From Tetracladium setigerum (Eukaryota; Ascomycota; Leotiomycetes; Helotiales), in contig PZJY01000007.1 of NCBI GenBank assembly GCA_031472005.1, positions 1,302,001 through 1,366,000 on the forward strand: 64,000 nt of DNA, given 5' to 3'. The position numbers and the translations under genes were made by a program. Of this stretch, positions 32,766 to 44,549 are shown piece after piece. The notes below the pieces were generated by a model, which ran no database searches, was not told where the DNA came from, and worked only from the letters and a program-made list of their open reading frames with translations. Numbering within the stretch: the stretch's first letter is position 1; each line of letters begins with the position of its first letter.

Positions 32766-33883
32766 TCCTTCTGGTTTGTCAATTATCATGCTCTTGTCAC
32801 AGCGGGTGTTTTTCTGGCGTTACACGGTCTCATCTTCTCACCATCCATTTCCTACATGGTCTTGCAACGAGAATACGACGTTTTCTTTTTTCTTCTTTTT
32901 TTCCCCTTGCATTATAGGTCGGCATTAAATGCTCCAACTTAGCATCAGTTGGCCTTTTAGGATGGATAGCATTATTCCCTTGCATCTCTGCTATTCTGCG
33001 GAGCCCTTTCTATAAAAGTGCGTTTGTAAGATTAAGAAGGCATGATCAAGCAGCAGTCTGGCCGTCCAATTTCGTTCTCTCGACCTTTTCATGCCTGAGC
33101 TTTTTACACGACGAGGAGGAGAAGGATGAATGGTAGGCGGGGAAGCGAAAAATATTCATGATCGATCGGTAGAGGAGTTTGGGGGAGAACTTGTTGAATG
33201 GGGTGGATTTTGAGCATTGCTGGAGTGGCTAGCTACGGGGGTTGTCCTTTTTCACGATGGTGTTTATTGCAACTTGCAACACATCTCTTGAGATCATAAG
33301 CACGCTCTTCCTTCACGATGTATTTTTAGACTTCTACCTTTGAGAAATTAAATTGCCCAAGAGCAAGGGAAAATCCTTCTAGTACTTTCAGCAAGGCCTT
33401 CTAGATACGCTACTAGTGCTCATAGTCCCACCAAATATGTTGGTTTTGTGATGGCTTTCCTTTCGGTATTTAGGTAAGATCTTACTCTCCTATTTCCAAC
33501 ACTAGGTAGGTAGGTACCTGTTTTTCTATGATTGTCTAGGGGATGTTCTTGCATCTTCACTGCTAGTTTTTCCCAACTGTTCTCGCGTTGGTCACATGAA
33601 AATTTCGACAGGATACAGAATATGTCACTTGGATCGCAGATACTCTTGCTCTTAAACGTGTCTCTGTCCGAAAGGATATTTGCTCCGTACTCTCCCGCTT
33701 TCCACTTTCGACTATAATCTAGCTTTTCAAACCCCTGATTCGCTGCAGCAATCAGGACGGTTGGAAGATAAACATAAACAAAAGATGGGAATCTTAGGTA
33801 ATCTCTATGACCTTCTGACCTTCTGACCTTCTAGAGTCTTCAATCTTGTTCGCCCCATCTATCTATCATCTACCTACCAAACT
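32766..33883. other. 3' flank, no gene seen
   Basis: Downstream region of the Zn2Cys6 gene. There is a tandem GACCTTCT repeat near 33,808-33,834 and a (TAGG)n tract near 33,505-33,517. No gene is seen. Confidence 0.4.
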
Positions 33884-35257
33884 CTACATACCCTTCTGCT
33901 CAAACACAGGACTCACTAATTTGCCTTCCTTCAAAGCACTTTTCACATTATCGATACACCAGACTTCCATCTTCGTCTGCGTCTCCACCGTCCATGTACC
34001 CATGTGCGGAAGTAACATTACACTTGGATTTGCGATTAAGCCAGGATGAACCTTCGGTTCCTCTTCAAATACATCCAGACCGGCTGACCATACTTGTCCC
34101 TCCTCGAGGGCTTTTACCAGCGCGGCTTCATCAATGACTGCTCCTCGTGCTGTATTGATCACGACCACGCCCTTTTTCATCAACGCGAATTCTTTAGTTG
34201 AGATTATGTGGCGTGTTTGTTTCTGTGTTCAAACACCACAGTCAGCACATCGTCTCCACGAGACTTCAACCTACAGAAAGGGGGACTTCTCTTAAACTAA
34301 CATTTAAGGGCAAGTTCAAGGATAGAACATCACTGGTTTTCAGCAATTCTTCGAAGCTGACATATTTGGCTCCGCCACTTAGCTCCTCTGACAGTTGGGT
34401 CCGGTTATAGTACTGGGTTGTCATGCCAAAGACGGCAGCTTTTTTCATGAGGTTTCGCCCGATGCCACCCATGCCTAGAATTCCAAGGACTTTCCCTTGG
34501 GGATCATGGCCGAGAGGAGGTGGTGGAGAACCCTTTTATTCCAGAGTTAGCGCACTGGCATATGATATGAGGATGTGTCCCCTGGCATATTCGCTCGAAG
34601 ACCCAGCAGAGTGGTGGTGAGCCTACCTTCCAGTGACCATTACGCAGTGCGAACATGGCTACCATATCGTGAGCATCATGTAACCTTCCCTCAACGGGTG
34701 GTACTAACAAGAATTGAACCCCCTCAACGCTCCCAATATCAGGAACATATTTGCATCCGCCGTAGCATCGTCAACTGCGGTCGGCACATTTGAAACTCGA
34801 ATTCCCTTCGCAGTACAAGCATGTACGTCAATTTGATCATATCCAGCTCCTAGGTCGGTCAATAAGGTATCCAAGTCTGTTTTCCATCCCAACCGCAACC
34901 TCTGCGCGCAAGACATACCGTTATGTGCCAGAAACTTTAAGCCTTCTGGCAATGCTTTGACAAGCTCTTCGTCAATGAGCCCTGTAATAGCAACGCTGGT
35001 GAAAGTCCTATATGCCACCACTACGTTGTCAAAGGCGCCGGACTTGCATTCTTCGATGAAGTCTGCGCGAGACTTGGCAGTCGGCTCGATGATTGTTGCA
35101 ATTGAGGAGAGAGATTTCCATTCGGCGTGTGCGCTGATGTAGTTGTTGGTGCAATTAGTCTAAGGGCAGAGAGTAGGTAGGTAGGGGGAATGAATGATAG
35201 GAAGTCGCGTTCATACTGATCAATCTCTCCAAGGAGAAGAACTTGTGGTTTACTCAT
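33884..35257 (-). CDS. D-isomer-specific 2-hydroxyacid dehydrogenase (glyoxylate/hydroxypyruvate reductase type)
   Basis: Six exons: 35217..35257, 34919..35133, 34709..34849, 34627..34658, 34302..34532 and 33884..34222. They join in phase to 333 codons; one exon is only 32 nt. The N-terminal catalytic half includes LKFLAHNGAGYDQIDVHACT and RVSNVPTAVDDATADANMF. The NAD-binding motif is GMGGIGRNLMKKA (GxGxxG). VVVINTARGAVIDEAALVKAL carries the substrate-binding Arg, a Glu follows in VFEEEP, and the catalytic His is in LLPHMGTWT. The family reduces 2-oxo acids such as glyoxylate or hydroxypyruvate with NAD(P)H. Yeast Gor1 is the closest well-known relative. The exact substrate cannot be read from sequence. 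The protein is probably cytosolic. Confidence 0.92.
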
Positions 35258-35991
35258 GTTGCTGCTTGATCTCTGGGTTTCGAATTTGAGTGTTTCTGGG
35301 AGAATTCTAGGGTTGTGTGATTAAGGTATGGAATTGGATTTCCTTGCCTGGGTGAGGGAAAGGTGGGAGGTGTCTTTTTTTAAGTTGTCAGTATGACTGA
35401 CTGACTGACGGAAGTGGTGGTGGTGGTGGTAGTGGTGGTGGTCAAGCAATGGTGGGGTACTGTACTGTAGGAAAAGGTGCCCTCATTAATTACAGTACAG
35501 GGCAGTGGTTAGCGCAGGACCCCGTACAGCAGGTAAACTTACCTTTTTTGTTTATTATTCACTGACGAGAATGTCACTGAGATTATTGATATTGAATTGG
35601 ATGAGTTAAGGTGAGATCTTAAGGTGCTTACTTGTTAAGGTACAGACAGTACTGGTGGATAGAATCAAATCGACCTCTCTCTGTACTTTACTCCCTCGCT
35701 GCTTCTGTCCCCAACTCGGGTCAATAGGTCCCATCGGATAATGCAACCATTTTCGCAGCGGTTGTCCGGATAAGTAGGTAAGGTAGTAGTTAGCTCAGGA
35801 TCGACTCAAAGCCCGAAAGACGACTGCGAGGTCGGAGGAGGTTCGGCTTGTTGTTCATGGGAGTTAGGTAGTTCAATACGTTTACCTTTCTTTACATACT
35901 GAAAATGAATAGGTACATAGGTAATAGAAAGGATGCCCAAATGTGTGACTATGTGAAGATTGATAGCCTTTAGATCAAGATAATAATCTCA
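35258..35991. other. intergenic between dehydrogenase start and TRP4 end
   Basis: Holds a GTG/GTGGTG run at about 35,410-35,443, GTACTGTACTGT near 35,458-35,470 and a (TAGG)n-like stretch near 35,775-35,790. No gene is seen. It is the promoter side of the dehydrogenase gene. Confidence 0.4.
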
Positions 35992-36969
35992 TCAGCTCCT
36001 GCCGACAGCATTGCTGGCTTCCACAAACTGACCCCACTGCTTCCAGGCCTCACCACTCTCCACGGCCCATCTGGCTCTTCTGACCCCTTCTTTCCATCTT
36101 CCTCCACCTGGACCTCTCTCGGTGATAACGACTCCATCATCCCCATGTCCCATGTCACTCGAATTGGCCTCACAAACCCAGCAACGACAAACAGCGCCGC
36201 CGTGTTCATGAGAACGAAGTGGAGGATGGGGTCGTCCTTGGGAAGCTGGTTTTGCAGCAACTTGGTAAGAATCACCGCGTTCTCGTCTGGCTCCTTGCCG
36301 GGAGAGACCTCGTCCAAAGGATGGGGTGGGAGGCCAAAGTCAGACGGGTGCAGCGTGAAGCTTTCAATATCAACATCGTGAGGAGAGTGCGTGTCATGTG
36401 TTGAGCGGTCAACGAGTCTCCAGCAAAAGGTCCGGCCAGCGCAGCTAATCTCGTCGAGGTCCTCCTCCCCACAAACGATCAACGCTTTTCGAGCGCCACT
36501 CAGCTGCAGCGCTTCAGCAAACACAGGGCCAATGTCTCGTCGAGCTACTCCTAGAAGACGGGCTTCAATGTCACCTTCCACCGGATTGGTCAAAGGGCCG
36601 AGCAGGTTGAAGATTGTTCTCCATCCCAGCTCTCTCCGAATTGGGGCGACATACTTCATGCCTGGGTGGAAAACAGGTGCAAATAGGAATGCATAATTGG
36701 TCTTTTCGTATATCTGGGAGAGTGTGCTGGGTGAGACGGCCATCAGGTTGGGCGCAACGGGTAACGTGGCATGAAGAAGATCTGCCGAGCCGGACTTTGA
36801 GGTTGACGCTCTGTTCCCATGTTTACTGAGAAGTAAGAGCGAGGATGCCAGAATTGATGAGGTGGTCGAGATGTTGAAGGTATTGTGTGAGTCACCACCT
36901 GTACCAACGATATCACACTGTGAAAATCTCAATGTCAGAACAAATGGTTCGAGAACAAATGGTTTGAGA

Positions 36970-37002
<33 letters not shown>

Positions 37003-37330
37003 ACGGAAGGAAGAGAAAGGAAGAACCAACAAGACCACCTCCGTAATCCCCTTCTTGCCTCCCGCGTGCTTGAACGACGCTTCTCAGGACTTCCCGATCA
37101 ATCTGAGAAGCGGCATCCCGCATCTTCTCTGCACACTTTGCAATTACATCAGCCCGTCGATCCCAGCCCGTGAAATGCAGACAGGTCAACAAGGCGCCCG
37201 TTTGGACGGGGGACAACTCATCGGTGAAAATGCGCGAGATGGCAAGAGCAATTTCATCGGCCGTCACATTGTTGTCCCCCGGCGAGGGCCATAATCTTTT
37301 CAGGAGGGGGGTGATGGAGACGACCGTCAT
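35992..37330 (-). CDS. TRP4: anthranilate phosphoribosyltransferase, C-terminus broken by one apparent missing base
   Basis: Exon 1 is 37031..37330 and exon 2 is 35992..36917. The N-terminal helical domain is followed by the PRPP site DIVGTGGDSHNTFNISTT. Then come SKHGNRASTSKSGSADLL and YVAPIRRELGWRTIFNLLGP, all strict TrpD signatures. Near the end the frame runs off (36177-36179, a GGG on the coding strand). One added G restores AGVCEANSSDMGHGDDGVV, and the gene ends at 35992 with 409 codons in all. Left as it is, the frame still runs to 35970 but encodes nonsense for about 70 residues. The enzyme joins anthranilate to PRPP in tryptophan synthesis. The intron (113 nt) contains a GA microsatellite. 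Confidence 0.93.
36968..37000. repeat. (GA)n microsatellite inside the TRP4 intron
   Basis: About 16 GA units in plus orientation, lying inside the 113-nt TRP4 intron near its 3' third on the coding strand. Confidence 0.9.
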
Positions 37331-38107
37331 GGTGTTTGAGTAACACAAACACACCGGGTGAGAGAAGTGAGAGGTGTGAGGTGTGAGGTGTGAGGTGTGA
37401 GAAGTGAGAAGGATGGAGGAGTGTTGTGAATATTTGATGGGTGGTGGGGGTTGTTGGTTAGGGAGGTACTGTAGGTGTAGGTGGATGGATAGATGTAGAT
37501 AGATGCAAGGCCGAGAACATGAAAATGTTAAGTATGCACTGTAGGTAGGTAGGTAGGTAGGGGAGAATTATCAAAATGTGATCTGGCTAAGTGGGCGATT
37601 AAGATAGGTAATATCTATCTATTTAACAATCCTCTCTAGTCATAGGCTAACAGGTCAGACCAAGACCGACACCAGTGAGGGCCAGCAGCAGCAGCAATAA
37701 CAATGGCACTAACAATAATAACAATCAAATAAAGATGTTGCTATCGCAGCAACGGCAACAATAATAGCAGAATCTGCACACCACGAGCGTGGAATCCAGA
37801 GTAACAATGGAATAAATCATCCGGTGTAACGACCTAGCAATGAGGGCGAAATCTTGGGCACCGGAGCCGGAGGAAAATATTCGCTGACTCATCCCCAGAT
37901 TCTACCGCTCTGCCTTATGTAATTTATATTAGCCGTCGAGGAAGCTCCTCGAGAGACATACGAGAGACGACGGGGGAAAAACACAACAACAACAACAACA
38001 CCACCAGCACCACCAGAAGGCAGCCCAACAAGTGCCTCCCTTACTTGTACAACTGGTCAATTGGTTTCCAGGAACACCGCAGGTCTGCATTAATTCCACA
38101 ATACGGC
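37331..38107. other. divergent upstream region TRP4 / MRPL11
   Basis: Contains a tandem GTGTGAG(G) minisatellite at about 37,360-37,405, a (TAGG)n tract at 37,540-37,560 and a CAACAA run near 37,985-38,000. No gene is seen. The TRP4 promoter lies in its left part and the MRPL11 promoter in its right part. Confidence 0.45.
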
Positions 38108-39072
38108 ATGCCACTACGATTACAGCCGCCCTCCAGAGCGGTCGCCTCAATCTTGCGATGTCGAAGACCCCTTCGCAATGCACGGCTCTATGCCACAGCT
38201 TCAGCAATTGCATCTGCTACATCACAGAGCCCTAGCTCCCCCATACCTGTTGTTCACTACCCGTCAACACAGCCGCCATCCTACAAGCCACCCGAGTTCC
38301 GCAAGTCCCAACTCCTGCGACAATATGCCTCACTTCTCAAGTCCACCCCCCTGATGCTTCTCTTCCAACATAATAATTTGAAATCGAACGAATGGGTCGC
38401 CCTAAGAAGAGAGCTCTCGAAAGCCCTAGAAAAAGTAGACGAGGCGAGAGTTGCGGCGGGATATGCACCAGAGCCTCTACAAGATGGCATCAAGATTCAG
38501 ATCATACAGACGAGCATTTTCGCTGCGGCCTTAAGGGTGGTGGAATTCTACAGACCAGAAGCATCTTCTGACTCGGGCGCTCCGTTGACACATACATTAT
38601 CGGAAGCCGCACATAAGGCAGCAGCAGACGCTCGAACCGCTCATGATCTCGCTCCTCTTTTGGCGGGTCCTTTAGCAGTCGTAACATTCCCAAATGTCTC
38701 CCCACAACACTTGAAAGCTGTTTTGTCACATCTGTCACCCAGCTCACCACAATTCTCAGCTCCGACGAGAAGGGCGAATCCCGGGTGGCATGATCCAGCT
38801 GTTCAAAGTGGATTGCAGAAGCTCTTGCTACTAGGCGCACGGGTGGAGGGCAAAGTGTTTGACGTCGATGGCACGAAGTGGGTTGGAGGTATTGATGGTG
38901 GTTTAGAGGGGTTGAGGGCACAAATGGTGGCTATGTTGCAAGGCATTGGTGCTGGGGTTACGAACACTTTGGAAAGTGCTGGGAAAAGTTTATACTTCAC
39001 TGTTGAAGGACGAAGAGTCATGCTAGAAGAGGAAGTAAAGGCCCGGCGACGGAAGAATCCAAGCCGGAATAG
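38108..39072 (+). CDS. MRPL11: mitochondrial large-subunit ribosomal protein uL10m (MRPL11-like)
   Basis: A single exon. The ATG at 38108 begins a presequence rich in Arg/Ser/Ala (MPLRLQPPSRAVASILRCRR). The uL10 core follows: PPEFRKSQLLRQYASLLKST, MLLFQHNNLKSNEWVALRRE, HDLAPLLAGPLAVVTFPNVS and LLLLGARVEGKVFDVDGTKW. As printed, the frame does not stop until 39289 and would overlap the convergent neighbour by 160 bases with implausible sequence. One extra A in the AAA at 39037-39039 gives a tail VKGPATEESKPE and a stop at 39070-39072, for 322 codons in all. That leaves 55 bases to the neighbour. The protein anchors the L7/L12 stalk in the mitoribosome. Confidence 0.85.
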
Positions 39073-39127
39073 AGATAGAATTCTCTGTACAACATGTAAC
39101 AAAATGCCATCTTTATGGCTGTATCAC

Positions 39128-40540
39128 TCATCTAGTTTGCAGTCTTGCGTTCATCCCAACGATGCATCTCACCAAGTCCCAGTCTCCGTTGTGGCCAACC
39201 CAATCACACACTACAATTCCGGTGCTTCCATCTCCAACCTTCTTACCTTCACCAAAATTGTGATCTTTGCAGAGATGTTCGATTACTGAAGGATTAATCT
39301 TGGCGGCAACCTTGTCAGGCCAACAATTTGGACTCCAGAAATTTGAAGCACTGAGAAAGTTAACAAAGAACGGTTGCTTTGGTGCATCGTGTTCAAGTGC
39401 GCAAATGATCTCGGCAGCTCTCCCAAGCTGATCAGTGGAGAACTTGATCTTCTTATCAATATTCTGCGACTCCGCAACCTCGTAGAAATCCTGTACTCTG
39501 ATCTCGCCACTTGAACAAGCACCATCAGCGCAATTGTCCGGCCAGCTGGCAGCGTCAATCCCCAAGCCTCTTCCGTTGTTCAGCCCGTTCAGAGACTCGT
39601 CTTGGTTGAATCGCCGGATAAGTACTATCTTCTTTCGAGCTTCCCCGAGCGCAGGTATGCGATTCTCGGTGAACCAGCGAGATTCGTCGTGGGTGTAGTG
39701 TGTATGCAGCACTTTGCTGAAATGCTGGTCACTGGATTTTCCCAGGCCTTCTCTTTTCAGAGAGATGATGACCGTTTCACTCGGATTGGCATCCAGGAAC
39801 TCAATTACAGTGTTCTGGAGGTCGCGGAAGTACTTGTTGCCAGTGAGGGAGATTGGGAATGCGCTGTGCACAAGTATGAGACCCTCTTTTGTGTGGTCTT
39901 CTGCATCTTCGGGTTGTACGCGTATATCAAGGAAACGAACACCATTATCAAGTTGTTCTTTCACTCCGACTGCTTGACAGCGGACAGAAGGGAGCGCTGT
40001 GTGGCAGGTTGGAGAATTATGTGTGCCGGGAATCGAGAGAGCAGAGAGTGGGGTTTCGTCCTTCAACCTTGACATCCAAGACTCAAGTTTGGCAGAGGAG
40101 TAGAGGGCGAGAAATGAGTGATTGGGCAGATAAACTGCAGTGAATTGGAATTGAGGATCGGGTGATAGTGCAGTGAGAACGGCAGAGCGCTGGGAGGGCG
40201 ATGGTGTGTCGACTCTGTAGCGCTGCCCCTCCACCTCGAATGTCAATCGCAAAACCTCCTTGTTGGTCGTTTGGATGTCTGTTCCTTTGGTTTCAAAGGG
40301 TTCGATGCCGACGGACACTTCTTCGTGGCTGAAGCTCTCTGATTTAGCGGCAATCTCTGGGGAAGAAGGGCTAGTGACATTATTCAAGAGGCCACTGAAC
40401 GTCTTGGTGATGTTGCTTATGTTTGCGAAACCCCCCAGGCCATCTGATGATCCTGGTTGTGCGGCAGACTCAAAGCGCTCCAAAAGCTTGAGCTCGACAT
40501 GATTGAGTGTAAGGTTGCGGATTGTTAGAGTTGAAGTCAT
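39128..40540 (-). CDS. PI-PLC X-domain-type phosphodiesterase
   Basis: A single exon of 470 residues. The start at 40540 (MTSTLTIRNLTLNHVELKLL) was preferred to the in-frame ATG at 40663, whose extra 41 residues look like leader sequence. Residues 60-180 form a beta-rich N-terminal region. The catalytic half begins SALSIPGTHNSPTCHTALPS (first catalytic His), then LDNGVRFLDIRVQPED and LILVHSAFPISLTGNKYF (second His). NPSETVIISLKREG and ALGEARKKIVLIRRFNQ follow. This is the bacterial-type phosphatidylinositol phospholipase C fold, without the C2/Y half of eukaryotic PLCs. No signal peptide or membrane anchor is visible. Substrate (phosphatidylinositol or GPI) is inferred from the family. Confidence 0.9.
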   Translation of the reverse strand: MTSTLTIRNLTLNHVELKLLERFESAAQPGSSDGLGGFANISNITKTFSGLLNNVTSPSSPEIAAKSESFSHEEVSVGIEPFETKGTDIQTTNKEVLRLTFEVEGQRYRVDTPSPSQRSAVLTALSPDPQFQFTAVYLPNHSFLALYSSAKLESWMSRLKDETPLSALSIPGTHNSPTCHTALPSVRCQAVGVKEQLDNGVRFLDIRVQPEDAEDHTKEGLILVHSAFPISLTGNKYFRDLQNTVIEFLDANPSETVIISLKREGLGKSSDQHFSKVLHTHYTHDESRWFTENRIPALGEARKKIVLIRRFNQDESLNGLNNGRGLGIDAASWPDNCADGACSSGEIRVQDFYEVAESQNIDKKIKFSTDQLGRAAEIICALEHDAPKQPFFVNFLSASNFWSPNCWPDKVAAKINPSVIEHLCKDHNFGEGKKVGDGSTGIVVCDWVGHNGDWDLVRCIVGMNARLQTR

Positions 40541-40882
40541 CCTGTTGATTTTAGGGCAAAATTTGTAAAAGGGCGAGAGGTTAGATGAATCCTCGCTCGC
40601 GATAGCGATGGCGGGGAAAGATGTCGTTCGTTGCTTGGCATTAGACCCCTGAGCTGAGGGCATTGTTTATTTACATGTGGATTTTGCCGAGAACGTGAAG
40701 GTTTCGTTTCAGTTCTTACGGAAACATTCAGTTGCAACTGTTCGATGCTCCCACTAGGCAGGATGGAGGACAGGCCTATCGGCATAGGAAACTATGGTAC
40801 AGTAACAAAACAACAAATGGAATCAAATGCCTTGCTAAATTCGGAACTTTGATTATCTGACTTTAGTTTCCTACTCTATCAT
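40541..40882. other. short intergenic, no gene seen
   Basis: 342 bases upstream of the phosphodiesterase gene and downstream of the rhodopsin-like gene; nothing recognised. Confidence 0.35.
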
Positions 40883-42484
40883 TTATTTCCTAGCCTTTGC
40901 TCCACTGTAATCTACGGTAATGGTCGTGGTCTGCATAATTTCCCCTTTGCCTCGAACAATCCCCTCCTCGGAATCATCATCTCTCCAAACCGTCTCGCTT
41001 GGGGCATCGACCGGGTTTCCAGAATCCGATAGCTTCTTCTGCGTACCAACGACATCTGTCATGATATAGGTTTCGCTTCCCTCGCCTCCACTGAATTTGG
41101 AGTATTCATTGCGATCTCGTTTTGTGCCGGGACCGTATGTGGCTTTGCTAATGGGGTTTCCAGTGACCTTTGTGGTGCTTTTTCCGTAGGTACTCTCACC
41201 AATGACCTTTGGTGCGACGTGTCGGAAGAATTTTCTGAGGGTAGGAAGGGCGGCACATATTATAAGAAGGTTGGCCTCAACAATGCTGCAGCGTATGTGA
41301 CCGTTAATGCCCTCCCCTTGTAAACCACAAGAGACACGATTCAGGAGTGACTTACATCCATAAGCTGGCGTACGAGACTGTCCAGCTCTGGTCTAAGCTA
41401 ACGAGTAATTGTGGCAGGATAGAAACCCGGACAATGGAGGAAACAACAGTACTGACCACATTGTGTCAGTATAGGTACCACAGAGGCTACAAAAAGGCTT
41501 ACAGTGACCCAATCGCGAAAATAAACGACAAGCCAATTTTCTGCTTCAGAGGAATCTGAAGTTCTCTAACCATGGGAATTGGCAAGACAAAGAGTACAAC
41601 ATCCGAAGCAATATTGGCAACAGCAGTAGCGATGTACAAACCAGGCCGGTTGATGCATTGGCCACCTGTGACTGTAACATCCCAGTTCATCGCAATTTTG
41701 TCGCAAGCAAAGATTAGCGCGAAGAAGATTCCAATGCTGTAACCTGCAATTATGATCATAGTTGCGTATATCGAATATTTGAACCACCGTTGAGGGGAAA
41801 GTCGAAGATAGAAAACGAGTAAAGAAATTTTAGCGAATGAGCCAGACAGTGTATAGATTATCGATGCGATATAAATGTCCTGTGGATCGTGTTATATCAG
41901 TTGCCATGTACATCGGACTAAGATATAATCGCTGGGGCAATAACTCTCTGCATTTACAACTAAGTAATGATTTTGCAACTTACAAGCATGAAAGAGTTGA
42001 ATTGTTCTATAGATATCTCCCACCCATGAACTCCTCCTACACCCGTGGCAAACATGTCTAGAATAGAAGTTACTTTGGGTAAGTTAAAGCGGGATCGAAC
42101 AAACTTACGAAGACATATGCCCACTGTCGTGGCGGAGGTAATCTGCCAGTTTGTTAACACCTTACTCTCTACGAAAGAAAATAGAAATGCGATCGTCTGC
42201 GTTGATCCATACCCAAGCGAATACAAGAAGGACTTTGCATGGTCAGCTATAATACAATCTCAAAGCAATCTGCAGGGGATTGACATACTATCGTCTGTCT
42301 GGAGACCTCCGGAGAGGAACATCTTTGTATACAATCGTTGTATCATCAGCAAGACGCTGAAAAACAAGCCAAATCCAGCAACATAGTAAGAATCTGGGAC
42401 GGCCTGTCGTTGAGGATTGGCAAAATCCACAACATATCCCTCAGGCGCGGGCAAAAGAGTGATAACACCGTTGATGATGGGCAT
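40883..42484 (-). CDS. fungal rhodopsin-like integral membrane protein (PTH11-type region)
   Basis: Seven exons: 42289..42484, 42213..42232, 42109..42142, 41984..42057, 41503..41879, 41356..41451 and 40883..41285. They total exactly 400 codons, so the model closes although two exons are only 20 and 34 nt. Seven hydrophobic segments are visible, including YYVAGFGLFFSVLLMIQRLY, LLVFAWITSATTVGICLHM and MIIIAGYSIGIFFALIFACD, then VANIASDVVLFVLPIPMVRE. GVGGVHGWEI between helices 2 and 3 and C-INRPGLYIATAVANIASD are signatures of the fungal rhodopsin-like domain. The C-tail is cytosolic, with Lys/Ser/Glu. Members are candidate surface receptors; ligands are unknown. The gene lies next to the accessory oxidase/regulator genes. 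Confidence 0.88.
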
Positions 42485-43321
42485 ATTGAAGTTGAGGTGT
42501 TGCGTTTCCTCCGTTACTTCATTACACACCTATCAACAACGACGAGTTCAGGGAAATCACGATCTTATGAGGAACTAAATAGCAAAAGGATGCTCACAAG
42601 TTTTCATTGGTATTTCTTCAGCGGTGCACGGCTTCTCAGATTGCTATTTCTCACTTTCTCTACCTATGCACAGAATAAGGTTCCTCTAAACCTGACTGCG
42701 ACACCGAAGCCTGGACGTGAACTACCAAGAACCCATGATCATATGCACTAGAGAGTGTTTATAGTAAATTTGCTACAGTGTCTAATATGGCAAAGAGGTG
42801 TTTTGGGCGGAGGTTAGTACTTGTTCAGGCAGGTTGTCTTCTTGCAACCACCCTTTCTAGAGTGATACCGAGTCGCTTCGAGACGCATAGAACAAGCAAG
42901 TTACAAGGTGCTTTTATCCGCCGGCGGAGTTTCCTTTCATGGGACAACAGGTGCAGTAGCTAGAACTAGACAGCACGATGAAACCTCACTAGTTGCAACC
43001 GACGTGCCTTGAATATAATTTGCAAGACTACCTACCTAGATAAACATATTTTATCCGAGCCCTCAATGCAAGAACAAGTGCTAGAACACGATTGAATAGG
43101 AGGTGATTTAAGAAGGAACCGTATAGTACGAAATACTATAGTCCTATAGGAAAACAAGCCGGTATGTACGGTCGGGCACCTAGATAAACACAATGCCATT
43201 TACACCTTCGACAGGAGACACCCCTTTTACGTGTATACACTGGATAGTATTTGTCTGGGTTACTCCTTCCCCAATACAATATTCGAGTACCAAGAATAGG
43301 AATAACAACAACAACAACAAC

Positions 43322-43399
<78 letters not shown>

Positions 43400-44549
43400 T
43401 AATAATAATAGTGCTGATTATAATAGTAACGACAGGAATCATGATAATCACAGGCATAGTGATCCTGACCAAGTACCCGAGGTGGTGTCAACTGTCAAGA
43501 TAGATCCGAAGCCACAGAACTCAAATGCCGCAGCCAAGACACAATCTTAAAATCTGCCGAGGGGGAAGGAACAATTGGCGGTGGATAAAATGGGTTAAAG
43601 TAGCATCGTCTGAAGAATTTGGGGTACTGTAGTCTGTAGACTGCCGTGCCGTCCCGCCCCCAGTTCTCTGCTTCTCCACCCGGATCTCTGGAACCTACCC
43701 CATTAGCTGCTGGCATGCCAGAGAGGGGGGTTTCGAATGCTGCAGGACCTACTCCGTACCTGCGAGCTCTTGGGAAATTTCAACTTTGCAGAAACAGGAA
43801 CACGAGGAGCAAATTGATGCTCTCTCTGGAACTTAGGAAGGCTTCCCCATCGGCTCGCTCATAAACACTCGCATTATTCCCGTCTTAATAAAATAATCTG
43901 CTTCTCCCGAGTTCCAAAGCCCTGGCCATGGTCCTCGGTTCTGTAGGTAGGTAAGGTAGATAGCTTACACCAAGATGTCCTCGTGTGAGAAAACGTCGAT
44001 GCAATGATGGGTATATACCTACGTTACCTACCTACTCTAGTAAGTATCTGCCTACCTAGGTAAAGTAGTGGTAGGTGTGTGTCTCTAGCAGAGTCTCGGC
44101 GACATCGTCGTCCCATCAGAACTTCAAAAGCCAAGCAGGGGCATGCCATGAAGATTGATTATTAGCATGGGAATTAACATGAAAATCGGCATGAAAGTTG
44201 GCAAGCATCCTCGTCGTCGTCGATGCCAAGGAAATGCAAGATGCCAGGTCCAGGGAACTTTGTCCAGACTGAGCATGTTCCTCCGTAAACACCGTCGGGA
44301 ATATCGCTAGAGGTACCAAGGTACTCGTGGTGACACTTATTCTGGACTGGTCCCTTCTTCCTATCGGAGAAAGTGGTGGCCTGGCAGAATGGGATCATTT
44401 TCTTTCCCGAGCGTAACTACTAATTACCTACTATGTATAAGATCACCGATCAGCCCTGGTTATTATATTTTCTCTCAGGCACCACACTCCTTTGTCAACC
44501 CGCCGTCATTGTTCACTCATTCATCCTCCATCTTTCACTCGTTTACAAG
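42485..44549. other. 2.1-kb gene-free region with a long (AAT)n microsatellite
   Basis: Holds the (AAC)n(AAT)n microsatellite (separate entry), (TAGG)n tracts at about 43,943 and 44,022-44,062, and AT-leaning sequence. A minus-strand frame at 44174-44398 is Cys-containing but lacks support. The right end is the promoter of the FAD oxidase gene. Confidence 0.45.
43303..43421. repeat. (AAC)n(AAT)n microsatellite, about 120 bp
   Basis: About 6 AAC units followed by more than 30 AAT units with few interruptions. It produces artificial poly-Asn, poly-Ile and poly-Tyr/Leu frames on both strands. Confidence 0.95.

Noticed and set aside
39073..39289. C-terminal extension of the mitochondrial ribosomal protein
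   Set aside because: It overlaps the convergent phosphodiesterase gene and has no ribosomal-protein character. A one-base gap at 39037-39039 explains it better.
43193..43550. Poly-Asn, poly-Ile and poly-Tyr/Leu open frames
   Set aside because: They are translations of the (AAC)n(AAT)n microsatellite in several frames and strands.
44116..44398. Small Cys-containing minus-strand frames (IPDGVYGGTCSVW etc.)
   Set aside because: No signal peptide, no recognisable family, and the frames overlap each other. The text is protein-like enough to revisit with RNA-seq but not enough to call a gene.
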